From Alicyclobacillus sp. (GTDB lineage Bacteria; Bacillota; Bacilli; Alicyclobacillales; Alicyclobacillaceae), in assembly GCA_023512635.1 (NCBI GenBank), contig JAILZF010000005.1, forward strand, positions 1 to 35,766: 35,766 bases of DNA. Direction: 5' to 3'. The notes under the pieces are model-generated. The model worked only from the letters and a program-made list of their open reading frames with translations. It made no database searches and had not been told where the DNA came from. Shown here piece by piece: positions 16,921-24,417 of this stretch; positions within the stretch are counted from its first letter, which is position 1; each line of letters opens with the position of its first letter. A program made the translations under genes and the position numbers.

Positions 16921-16957
16921 CGGCCCGTCCGTGCGGTGGCTCCGTGCGGACGGGCCG
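16921..16957 (+). terminator. Very strong hairpin after the 54-residue ORF
   Basis: CGGCCCGTCCG (16921-16931) pairs perfectly with CGGACGGGCCG (16947-16957), and weaker pairs can extend the stem inward. No T-run follows; instead ATGTGTATAATG. It could end transcription from the riboswitch or be a dyad in the control region of gnd. Confidence 0.5.
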
Positions 16958-16962
16958 ATGTG

Positions 16963-16968
16963 TATAAT
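16963..16968 (+). promoter_or_regulatory. Candidate -10 box of gnd
   Basis: Perfect TATAAT about 100 bases before the gnd start. The -35 position falls inside the hairpin at 16921-16957 and does not match consensus, so an activator-dependent promoter or chance match is possible. Confidence 0.35.
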
Positions 16969-17066
16969 GGGGAGGGAAGAGCTGGACCTCTCATGAGGTA
17001 CATGGCACGATGCACGTGAGATGACGCTGCAGGATGTGCGTGGATGACGCTGCTGGAGATGATGGC

Positions 17067-17963
17067 ATGGACGTGGGGCTGTTTGGGCTTGGTAAAATGG
17101 GCTTTAACCTTGGTTTGAACCTGATGGAACACGGTCACCGCGTCCTGGCGTACGACCTTGACGCGGCAGCCCGGCGCCGATTCACCGAGGCAGGTGGTGA
17201 AACGGCAGATTCGCCTGCTGCCGTGGTGGCGCAACTGGCTTCACCGCGAACCCTTTGGCTGATGGTGCCACAGGGCAATCCTGTGGATCAACTGCTGGCG
17301 CAACTGCAGCCGTCCTTGGCAGCGGGGGATGTGGTGATTGACGGCGGCAATTCCCACTACCGGGACACCTTGCGACGCGCGGCTGCCCTGCGGGCACAGG
17401 GGATTGCGTACCTGGACGCGGGCACCTCGGGCGGCGTCGAAGGGGCTCGCCATGGCGCGTGCTACATGGTGGGCGGCGACGAAGAGGCGTTCCGCCGCGT
17501 GGAGCCGTTGTTCCGAGACACCGCGGTCGCAGGCGGATACCTGTACACCGGTCCTGCCGGGAGCGGTCACTTTGCTAAAATGGTGCACAACGGCATTGAG
17601 TACGGGATGATGGCAGCGGTGGGGGAGGGTTTTGAACTCCTGGCCAAGAGCCCGTTTGCTTACGACCTTGCCCGGTTGGCAGAGGTTTGGACGCACGGGT
17701 CGGTCATCCGGGGCTGGTTGCTGGAACTGACCGCCCGGGCCCTGGCCAAAGACCCGCACCTGGAAGGTATCAAAGGTGTCATGCATTCGTCAGGCGAAGG
17801 CAAATGGACGGTTGAAGAGGCCTTGGATTTGCAGGTGGCGACACCGGTGATTGCGCTGTCGCTGCTGATGCGGTATCGGTCCTTGAGCGATGATACGTTT
17901 GCAGGCAAGGTGGTGGCAGCCTTGCGCCGCGAGTTTGGCGGTCATGCGGTGGAAACGCGTTGA
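17067..17963 (+). CDS. 6-phosphogluconate dehydrogenase, decarboxylating, short type
   Basis: Converts 6-phosphogluconate to ribulose 5-phosphate with CO2 release (oxidative pentose phosphate pathway). At 298 residues it belongs to the short class, lacking the long C-terminal helical domain of E. coli Gnd. Visible motifs are GLGKMG (7-12), MVPQG, IDGGNSHYRDT (91-101), the GTSGGVEGA substrate loop, and catalytic Lys171 with Asn175 in KMVHNGIEYGMM. Asp30 ends the second strand of the Rossmann fold (AYDLD), which in this family suggests NAD rather than NADP. I start at ATG 17067, with GGAG upstream; earlier in-frame codons are not conserved. It lies downstream of the riboswitch-sORF unit, and the small membrane protein gene follows by 27 bases. 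Confidence 0.9.
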   Translation: MDVGLFGLGKMGFNLGLNLMEHGHRVLAYDLDAAARRRFTEAGGETADSPAAVVAQLASPRTLWLMVPQGNPVDQLLAQLQPSLAAGDVVIDGGNSHYRDTLRRAAALRAQGIAYLDAGTSGGVEGARHGACYMVGGDEEAFRRVEPLFRDTAVAGGYLYTGPAGSGHFAKMVHNGIEYGMMAAVGEGFELLAKSPFAYDLARLAEVWTHGSVIRGWLLELTARALAKDPHLEGIKGVMHSSGEGKWTVEEALDLQVATPVIALSLLMRYRSLSDDTFAGKVVAALRREFGGHAVETR

Positions 17964-17990
17964 CGTCCAGCAGGCTGGGAGGGATGCAGC

Positions 17991-18245
17991 GTGATCATCG
18001 GTTTTGGTTTTGGCAATCCGTTGACCGCCCTGCTGATGTTGGTGGCCACCAGCCTGTTAAGCTATGGACTGTTCCGGGCCATCTCTGGCCGCGGACGGCC
18101 GGTAGACCCGGAGCAGCGGCGTGAAGAACTGCGCCGCTACTACATGGAGCAGCGGCAGCGGGCCCGCCGCATGGCGCAAGAGTTTGACGTGAGCGACGAA
18201 GAGATTGAGCGGCGGGTGGAAGAGGACCTGCGCCGCGGCCGCTAA
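17991..18245 (+). CDS. Small membrane protein, unknown function
   Basis: An 84-residue protein from a GTG start with GGGAGGG about eight bases upstream. Residues 8-30 form one hydrophobic segment (PLTALLMLVATSLLSYGLF). The remaining roughly 50 residues are a highly charged helix rich in Arg and Glu, containing VDPEQRREELRRYYMEQRQRAR. I recognise no family. Closeness to gnd suggests co-transcription. A hairpin without T-run follows at 18294-18319. Confidence 0.7.
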   Translation: MIIGFGFGNPLTALLMLVATSLLSYGLFRAISGRGRPVDPEQRREELRRYYMEQRQRARRMAQEFDVSDEEIERRVEEDLRRGR

Positions 18246-18293
18246 AGTGCTCGGCAGAAGGCATCGCCGTGGCTGCTGTAGGGGGTCCGGCAT

Positions 18294-18319
18294 GCCAGCC
18301 ACCGGTGGCGAGGGCTGGC
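18294..18319 (+). terminator. Hairpin downstream of the gnd unit, no U-tract
   Basis: GCCAGCC (18294-18300) pairs with GGCTGGC (18313-18319), 12-base loop. No T-run follows. It separates the gnd unit from the opposing gene at 18383-18706. Confidence 0.3.
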
Positions 18320-18382
18320 GCGACCGTTGTCAACACGGGTGAACCCGCGGTATCGAACAGGTGGAGGGTGAATCAGGGACCG

Positions 18383-18706
18383 TCAGAGTTCGGTGACCGA
18401 TTCCACCACCCAGATGCCGCGCGGGCCCTGTCGCTCTGGTTGGTAAAGCTCGACCAAGTAGGTGCACCCGCGGTGTTGCACGCGTACCACGGCGTGCATC
18501 AACCCTGACCCGGCATCTCGGTATTGTTCAACGAAAGTATACGCATCATCAGGGCGTAAGCCTAGGTGCCGGCTGCCAACCACTTGGGCCGTGCGTACCG
18601 GACTGAGGCGCCACAGGTTTTGCCCGGCGTCTACAGCTTGTTGGATACGCTGGTAGTCTTCTCCGAGGATTTCGACGCGGCCAGTGACGACTTCTGGACA
18701 CGGCAT
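18383..18706 (-). CDS. Conserved-looking 107-residue protein, unknown function
   Basis: ATG 18706 follows GGAGGAAAGGCT on the minus strand, a strong ribosome binding site; an in-frame start at 18775 would run through it. The protein has no signal peptide or membrane segment. The stretch DYQRIQQAVDAGQNLWRLSPVRTAQ resembles a Q-x-x-V-x-x-G-x-x-x-W-R-L-x-P motif that I recall from proteins of unknown function in Bacillota and clostridia, often in secreted ones. The second half (YTFVEQYRDAG, VVRVQHRGCTYLVELYQP, IWVVESV) looks like a small alpha/beta domain that ends on the last strand. It stands alone between the gnd unit and a sulfurtransferase gene. Function unknown. Confidence 0.7.
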   Translation of the reverse strand: MPCPEVVTGRVEILGEDYQRIQQAVDAGQNLWRLSPVRTAQVVGSRHLGLRPDDAYTFVEQYRDAGSGLMHAVVRVQHRGCTYLVELYQPERQGPRGIWVVESVTEL

Positions 18707-18977
18707 AGCCTTTCCTCCTCCGCGCGCTCTTCGCGCCATGGCGTCTGGGCGCCGCGCACTGGTGTGACCGGACAAACGTCGGAGTTAGGTATGAGACATC
18801 GTATGCCACCTCACAGCGGGCCCGCGCGGCGTTTGCCTAGCGCTTGCAGCGGGCGCTCTTCGCGGGCACGCGAGTCCAGGGTTGGCGGATAAGGCCCCGC
18901 GGAGCCACTCACGCGGCGGCGGGCGGGCCCGCGGCCATCGTCTGTACACATGCCCCTATACATAAGGAGGGAATCAC

Positions 18978-19814
18978 GTGCTCATCCGCGCGAGTGAGTT
19001 GCAAACGCATCTGCAAGACCCCAGGTGGGTGGTGTTTGATTGTCGTTTTACCTTGGCCAATCCGGCCGCAGGCCGCCAGCAATACCTTGAGGGACACATC
19101 CCAGGGGCGTATTACCTCGACATGGAGCATGACTTGTCAAGCCCGCAGCAGGCGCACGGCGGCCGCCATCCGTTACCAGACCCGCAAGAGTTGGCGTCTA
19201 AACTCAGTGCGGCGGGTGTGACGGACGCTTCCCACCTCGTCGTGTACGACGAGGGCGGCGGCATGGCCTTGCGCGCCTGGTGGCTGTTGCGCTACCTAGG
19301 AGCGGACCGGGTGTATGTGCTGGACGGCGGATGGTCGGCCTGGCTGGCGGCGGGCGGTCCCATCAGCCAGGAAGTTCCAGGTCCACGAGCGGGATCGTTT
19401 CCGTTGCAGGTGCATCACGATTGGCTGGTACCTGTTGAAGAAGTCGAGCGGATTGCCCGCGGCGAACAGCCAGGGATGCTGATTGACGCGCGGGCGGCCG
19501 TACGCTTCCGCGGGGAACAAGAAACGGCCGATCCGGTGGCGGGACACATCCCGGGTGCCTATAACGCGCCTTGGGAAGAGGGCATCACAGCGGACGGCCG
19601 TTGGCGTGATGCAGCGGCACAGCGGCAGCGCTTTGCCTTTGTGAAAGACCCCCAAGAGGTCGTGATGTATTGTGGTTCAGGCGTGACCGCCTGTGCCAAC
19701 CTGTTTGCCATGGAGCTTGCCGGACTGCGCGGTGCCCGGCTATACGCAGGCAGCTGGAGCGATTGGATATCGTATCCGCACCACCCTGTAGAGGTTGGTC
19801 CCGGGCGGGGCTGA
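18978..19814 (+). CDS. 3-Mercaptopyruvate/thiosulfate sulfurtransferase (two-domain rhodanese)
   Basis: Transfers sulfane sulfur from thiosulfate or 3-mercaptopyruvate to cyanide or thiols. It has two rhodanese domains (about residues 1-125 and 145-275): the first is inactive and carries GHIPGAYYLDMEHDLS and VYDEGGG; the second has the active Cys232 in CGSGVTAC. That loop is of the mercaptopyruvate type rather than the CRKGVT of classical thiosulfate enzymes. The GTG start has AAGGAGG eight bases upstream. At 278 residues it is full length. No operon partner is evident. Confidence 0.92.
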   Translation: MLIRASELQTHLQDPRWVVFDCRFTLANPAAGRQQYLEGHIPGAYYLDMEHDLSSPQQAHGGRHPLPDPQELASKLSAAGVTDASHLVVYDEGGGMALRAWWLLRYLGADRVYVLDGGWSAWLAAGGPISQEVPGPRAGSFPLQVHHDWLVPVEEVERIARGEQPGMLIDARAAVRFRGEQETADPVAGHIPGAYNAPWEEGITADGRWRDAAAQRQRFAFVKDPQEVVMYCGSGVTACANLFAMELAGLRGARLYAGSWSDWISYPHHPVEVGPGRG

Positions 19815-20008
19815 CAGGAGTCACGCGGGGCTGCAGGATTGATCCGGGTGCCCCGCAGGTGGGTTTCCTCGGGAACCGGCACGCCTGAACGGGTATCTCG
19901 GGACGGGTGCTGCGGTGACCACGGTCTTGTATCGCTTGTGAGAGGTGGGTACGAAGGGGAATCCTAGGATGCGTTGGGTGGAAACAGCGTGGCAAAGGGG
20001 GATGTGTC

Positions 20009-21520
20009 GTGCCCAACACAGCAGAAGCCGCGGCCGCGTTCCGGGAGCTGCTGCGGAAAATCAGCCACTACGAGGAAGCCCTCGCGTTGATGGCGTGGGA
20101 CCTGCGCACGGGAGCACCGAAAAAGGGCGTTCCTCTGCGCTCGGAGGCGATGGGAACGCTGGCATCCGAAGCGTTTGCCCTGCGCACTTCGGCAGAGATG
20201 GGGGAGCTCCTGGCGCAGCTGACGGACGGCGCGGCGGCGGCCGAGCTAGACCCGGTCGTACGCGCGGCGGTGCATGAGGTACAGAAAGAGTACGACCGTT
20301 TCCGTAAAATTCCTCCCGACAGGTACCAAGCGTATGTGGTCTTGACGACCCAGGCAGAGTCAGTCTGGGAAGAAGCCAAGCACACCTCCGATTTCCGTTT
20401 GTTTCAGCCGTATCTAGAGAAGATTGTGGCGATGAAACGCGAGTTTGTCGAGTATTGGGGGTATCACGGCCACCCGTACAATACGTTGCTTGACCAGTAT
20501 GAACCGGGGATGACCGTGGATCAACTGGATGCGTTGTTTACCCCGCTGCGCCAGCAGACCGTGGAACTGGTCCAGGCCATTGCAGGCAGCGGCGTGCGCC
20601 CGGATGTGCGGCCGTTCCGCGGCAGCTTTGACAAAGAGCGGCAACGTCACCTTAGCCGCTGCCTGTTAGAACGGATGGGGTATGATTTTAGCGCTGGCCG
20701 CTTAGATGAGACGGTGCATCCGTTTCAGACCACGCTCAACCGCTATGATGCGCGCGTGACCACCATGTTCGTGCCTGACGACGTCCGCCCGGCCATCTCC
20801 AGTACCTTGCACGAGGGCGGGCATGCGCTCTACGAGCAAGGCATCGACCCTGCCCTTATCGGTACGCCGCTCAGCCAGGGTGCCTCCATGGGCATCCACG
20901 AGTCGCAGTCGCGGTTTTGGGAGAACATCATCGGCCGATCCCGCGAGTTTTGGGAGGCTCAGTTGCCGCTGGTACAACAGGTGTTTCCCGAGCTATCTGG
21001 GGTTTCTGCCGAGCTGTTTTACCGCGGGATGAACGACGTCGCGCCGTCGCTGATTCGGATTGAAGCTGACGAAGTGACGTACAACCTGCACATCATGGTG
21101 CGCTATGAGTTGGAAAAAGGGTTGATGAGCGGGGACCTGCGCGTGGCCGACCTGCCTGGTCTGTGGCGTGAGAAGATGCGCGAGTACCTCGGCGTAGAGC
21201 CAGACGCTGACGCCACCGGCGTGTTGCAGGATGTGCACTGGTCGGGCGGTGACTTCGGCTACTTCCCGTCCTATGCCTTGGGTAACCTTTACGCTGCCCA
21301 GTTTCGCAGTGCACTGGCTCGCGACCTGCCAGATTACCGCGAACAGGTGCGGCGCGGTGAACTGGGCGGTATCCTCGCCTGGTTGCGCGAGCATATCCAT
21401 CGCTACGGCAAAACGCGGACGCCAGCGGAACTGGTGCAGCAGGTGACAGGACAGCCGTTGCGCGCCGACGACTTGGTGGCGTATCTCCACGAGAAATTTC
21501 GGCCGCTGTACGGGTTATAA
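20009..21520 (+). CDS. M32-family carboxypeptidase (carboxypeptidase Taq type)
   Basis: Metallo-carboxypeptidase, probably cytoplasmic, that removes C-terminal residues from peptides. The 503-residue protein has the zinc motif HEGGH at 268-272 and the third-ligand segment IHESQSR with Glu298, both diagnostic of M32. Further family marks are NMxDR-like FDKERQ, the FVPDDVRPAISSTLHEGGHALYEQG region, and DVHWSGGDFGYFPSYALGNLYAAQ near the end. The GTG start follows GGGGGATGTGTC. No signal peptide is seen. It is the second metallopeptidase in the window. A 195-base gap upstream holds no clear promoter. Confidence 0.95.
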   Translation: MPNTAEAAAAFRELLRKISHYEEALALMAWDLRTGAPKKGVPLRSEAMGTLASEAFALRTSAEMGELLAQLTDGAAAAELDPVVRAAVHEVQKEYDRFRKIPPDRYQAYVVLTTQAESVWEEAKHTSDFRLFQPYLEKIVAMKREFVEYWGYHGHPYNTLLDQYEPGMTVDQLDALFTPLRQQTVELVQAIAGSGVRPDVRPFRGSFDKERQRHLSRCLLERMGYDFSAGRLDETVHPFQTTLNRYDARVTTMFVPDDVRPAISSTLHEGGHALYEQGIDPALIGTPLSQGASMGIHESQSRFWENIIGRSREFWEAQLPLVQQVFPELSGVSAELFYRGMNDVAPSLIRIEADEVTYNLHIMVRYELEKGLMSGDLRVADLPGLWREKMREYLGVEPDADATGVLQDVHWSGGDFGYFPSYALGNLYAAQFRSALARDLPDYREQVRRGELGGILAWLREHIHRYGKTRTPAELVQQVTGQPLRADDLVAYLHEKFRPLYGL

Positions 21521-21530
21521 AGCGTTCTCC

Positions 21531-21552
21531 GCATCCGGCAGCACCCGGATGC
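21531..21552 (+). terminator. Hairpin after the M32 gene
   Basis: GCATCCGG (21531-21538) pairs with CCGGATGC (21545-21552), six-base loop, ten bases after the stop codon. A run of six T occurs only at 21572-21577, too far for a classical terminator. Confidence 0.4.
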
Positions 21553-21644
21553 AGGGCGAGCGAGGCGAAGACCGGGACGGGTTTTTTCTCCAAGGGCTCG
21601 CAGGCAGCCAGGCAGGCTGCGGGAGAGGGAGAGGAGGTTGTGCG

Positions 21645-21989
21645 ATGACGGTGGCATCCGTGACATCCTTGGACGAGTATTTTACCCTGGTGCGTGGAGC
21701 GGACCCGGTGGTGATGGTGTTTTCTGCCGACTGGTGTCCCGACTGCCGTTATTTAGACGGGTTTTTAGCGGACGTGGCAGCGGCCCGGCCGCAGTTTGCG
21801 TTTTATAAAGTAGATCGCGATGCGTTCCCGGAGCTCTGTGAGTCTCTGGACATCTTAGGAATCCCCAGTCTGCTGGCCTACCAACATGGGCGCGTGCTGG
21901 GCCGGTTTGTGAGCAAACTGCGCAAAACGCGCGCAGAGGTGGAGGCGTTTTTGGACGACGTGGCGCAGCGTCTGCCAGCTGCGCCGTGA
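21645..21989 (+). CDS. Thioredoxin-fold protein with WCPDC active site
   Basis: A 114-residue thioredoxin-like protein with redox motif Trp30-Cys31-Pro-Asp-Cys34 ([12 protein letters not shown]) and the cis-Pro loop GIPS. It has no signal peptide and so is cytoplasmic, likely a disulfide reductase or a thiol-persulfide handling protein. ATG 21645 follows GAGGAGG; an in-frame start at 21549 would add a Gly-rich, non-conserved stretch. It is followed after 14 bases by an acyl-CoA dehydrogenase gene, probably co-transcribed. The specific partner is unknown. Confidence 0.88.
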   Translation: MTVASVTSLDEYFTLVRGADPVVMVFSADWCPDCRYLDGFLADVAAARPQFAFYKVDRDAFPELCESLDILGIPSLLAYQHGRVLGRFVSKLRKTRAEVEAFLDDVAQRLPAAP

Positions 21990-22003
21990 GGGGGAGCGAG
22001 CAG

Positions 22004-23224
22004 ATGGACAGCGAGCATTGGTTTGTGCGGTCGCCAGCGGAGCAGGCCCGGCATGAGCAGGTGCGGGCACTGGCGCAGGTGTTTGCGCAGCGCGCGGCGG
22101 CGCACGACGAGGACGCGAGTTTTCCACATGAAAACATCGCCGACCTCCGGGCTTGCGGGTACGTGGCGTGGACGGTACCGAAGGAGTACGGAGGGCAAGA
22201 GATCTCCCTCTACGAGATGTTGTTGCACCAAGAGCAGTTGGCCCGCGGAGACGGTTCCACCGCGCTCGCCGTGGGATGGCATGTGGGGATGATTTTGAAC
22301 TTGCGCGCCAGCCGCGCGTTTCCTGAGGAGCGGTTTGCCGAGGTCTGCCGCACGTGCGTCGAACAAGGGGCGCTGCTCAACAGCTGTGCCAGCGAGCCCG
22401 CCACGGGCAGCCCCAGCCGCGGTGGCCGGCCTCAGACCACCGCTTACCCGGTACCAGGCGGGTACCGCCTGCGCGGGCGGAAAACGTTTAGCACCTTAAG
22501 CCCGGCGTTGACATGGGTCCTGGTCACCGCAGGCATCGACGGCTCTCCGGAGGTCGGCGAGTTTCTCGTGCACGCACGCGACATTCAGATTGTCGAAACG
22601 TGGAACGTGCTGGGGATGCGCGCCACCGGCAGCCACGACATCGTGCTCGAGGACGTGTTTGTCCCCGAGGAGTACCTGGTGGGGCGCACCGCACCAGGCG
22701 GCCGGTCGCTGCGCAACCGCGACGGCGGCGGTTGGATGCTGCACATCCCTGCGGTGTATCTGGGGGTGGCGCTCAACGCCCGCGACATCGCCGTGCAGTA
22801 CGCCGCCCGCTACCAGCCCAACAGCTTGCCGCACCCGATTGCCCAGGTGCCGCACGTGCAGGAGAAAATCGGACAAATGGAGTTGAAACTGCTGGCGGCG
22901 CGCACGCTGATGTACGACCTGGCCAGGCGCTGGGATGAGGCGGGGGCAGCGGATCGCCTGCGGTTAAGACCGCAGCTGGCCGCGGTCAAGACGCTCGCCA
23001 CCAACAGCGCCATTGCGGTGGTCGACCTGGCGATGCGCATTGTCGGCGCGCGCAGCCTGTGGCGCGACTTGCCTTTGGAGCGGTTGTACCGGGACGTGCG
23101 GGCGGGCTTGCACAACCCGCCGATGGACGACGTGACGTGGCAGTGGTTGGCGCAGGCAGCGGTGGCTGAGTGGGCCGCAGATATCGCGTCTGGGGACGTC
23201 CCTGAACCGCGCGGGCTGGCCTGA
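22004..23224 (+). CDS. Acyl-CoA dehydrogenase-family flavoprotein, atypical
   Basis: A 406-residue member of the acyl-CoA dehydrogenase superfamily. N-terminal helical domain ([25 protein letters not shown]), middle beta domain ([19 protein letters not shown] and [21 protein letters not shown], the FAD/substrate region), and C-terminal helical bundle ([26 protein letters not shown]). Where typical dehydrogenases have the YEGT segment with the catalytic Glu, this protein reads HNPPMDD, so the usual base seems absent, as in flavin monooxygenase-like members (DszC type). It may therefore not be a beta-oxidation dehydrogenase. ATG 22004 follows GGGGGAGCGAGCAG; an upstream in-frame GTG at 21986 overlaps the thioredoxin-like gene. 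Confidence 0.8.
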   Translation: MDSEHWFVRSPAEQARHEQVRALAQVFAQRAAAHDEDASFPHENIADLRACGYVAWTVPKEYGGQEISLYEMLLHQEQLARGDGSTALAVGWHVGMILNLRASRAFPEERFAEVCRTCVEQGALLNSCASEPATGSPSRGGRPQTTAYPVPGGYRLRGRKTFSTLSPALTWVLVTAGIDGSPEVGEFLVHARDIQIVETWNVLGMRATGSHDIVLEDVFVPEEYLVGRTAPGGRSLRNRDGGGWMLHIPAVYLGVALNARDIAVQYAARYQPNSLPHPIAQVPHVQEKIGQMELKLLAARTLMYDLARRWDEAGAADRLRLRPQLAAVKTLATNSAIAVVDLAMRIVGARSLWRDLPLERLYRDVRAGLHNPPMDDVTWQWLAQAAVAEWAADIASGDVPEPRGLA

Positions 23225-23240
23225 AACAGGAGATCGCGGT

Positions 23241-24416
23241 TCAGCCGCGCAGCGGGGCGGGCAGGCTGGCCAACAGCGCTTCGTGCAGCTGTTGCACACG
23301 GGTGTCCCACGACTGTTGAGCGACAAACGCCGCCCGCCGTTGCGGCTCGGTACGGCATTCGCCCGCCAGGATGCGCTGCAGGGCCGCAGCCCCTTCCGCC
23401 GCTGTCCGCACCACCCAAACAAACTCAGCCAGTTTGTCGATCTCGTGCGTCGACGTGGCCACGACTTCTTTGCCTGCTGCCAGGTATTCGTACACCTTGA
23501 TAGGGTTGACGCTGTGCGCCAATTCGCTTGGCGCAAACGCCACGAGGGTGGCCTGCAGGCCGGCCAGGTACTGCGGCAGTTCGGCGTACGGTTGCAGTCC
23601 CAAGAAGTGGACGTTGCTGCGCCGGGCCAGGGCAGATACGTCCGTTTCTACCGGGCCAATCATCACAAATTGGACGTGAGGCAGGGCGTCCGCCAACCCG
23701 GCTAAGAAGTCCCAGTCGACCCAGGGACCGAGGCCGCCAATTAAGCCGACGCGCGGTTCTGGCAGGCTGTGCAGACGGGGGTGCACAGGGACACGGTGCG
23801 CGGTGGCAAAATGGTCGACTTCGGCGGCATTGGGCAGCAGCCGCACGTCCGGGTGCCAACGGCGCATCCGCGTAGCCAAGGTGTCGGCTGTGGCGAACAC
23901 GACGCGGCTCACCGCGGCTGCGTCAGCCTCCATTTGTTCCACCGTCGCAGGGCGCAACCAGCCGCGAAATCCCACGTGTAGGTCGACGCAGTCGTACAGC
24001 ACGGCCACAGGGTGCAGGTACGGTACGAGATCGACGGAACTGGGCAGCATCGGCAGCAAGACGTAAGGTCCTGGCGCGGCAAGGCGAATTTGCTGTGCCA
24101 ACAGTCGCTGGTTGCAGCGGTTGAGGATACGCCAGACGTTGCCAAAGGGCAGACTGGCCACAGGGGCAAGGACCCGCAGCCAGCCTTGGTTGGAGCCGTC
24201 TTCAAGGGCGGGGACGGGGATGTCCAGCAGAGGCTGCCGGGGCCACAGCCGCGGCCACAGGTCTCTGTTTTTCAACGGAGCCAACCAGGTGACCGGGCCG
24301 TTGACGTACAAGACAGGCCAGCCGCGGCGAGCGAGGCCGCGCGCAAAGTGCTGCGGCCTGGCGGTGGTGCCGTCCCACGGCACTGCGGCTGTCAGGACAA
24401 CCGTCGGCCGAGTCAT
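23241..24416 (-). CDS. Glycosyltransferase family 4, TuaH-like
   Basis: Predicted cytoplasmic glycosyltransferase of GT-B fold, 391 residues. The N-terminus (LTAAVPWDGTTARPQHFARGLARRGW) resembles TuaH-type proteins of teichuronic acid synthesis. The C-terminal donor-binding domain has LIGGLGPWVDWDF and the NPIKVYEYLAAGKEVV segment, the E-x7-E-like motif of family 4. ATG 24416 follows GCAGGAGGGGTAAT; its first base is one base after the TAA of the upstream CDP-alcohol phosphotransferase gene, showing translational coupling. It is the last gene of a three-gene unit and probably adds a sugar to a lipid or polymer made by the preceding genes. Donor and acceptor are not predictable. Confidence 0.8.
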   Translation of the reverse strand: MTRPTVVLTAAVPWDGTTARPQHFARGLARRGWPVLYVNGPVTWLAPLKNRDLWPRLWPRQPLLDIPVPALEDGSNQGWLRVLAPVASLPFGNVWRILNRCNQRLLAQQIRLAAPGPYVLLPMLPSSVDLVPYLHPVAVLYDCVDLHVGFRGWLRPATVEQMEADAAAVSRVVFATADTLATRMRRWHPDVRLLPNAAEVDHFATAHRVPVHPRLHSLPEPRVGLIGGLGPWVDWDFLAGLADALPHVQFVMIGPVETDVSALARRSNVHFLGLQPYAELPQYLAGLQATLVAFAPSELAHSVNPIKVYEYLAAGKEVVATSTHEIDKLAEFVWVVRTAAEGAAALQRILAGECRTEPQRRAAFVAQQSWDTRVQQLHEALLASLPAPLRG

Positions 24417-24417
24417 A

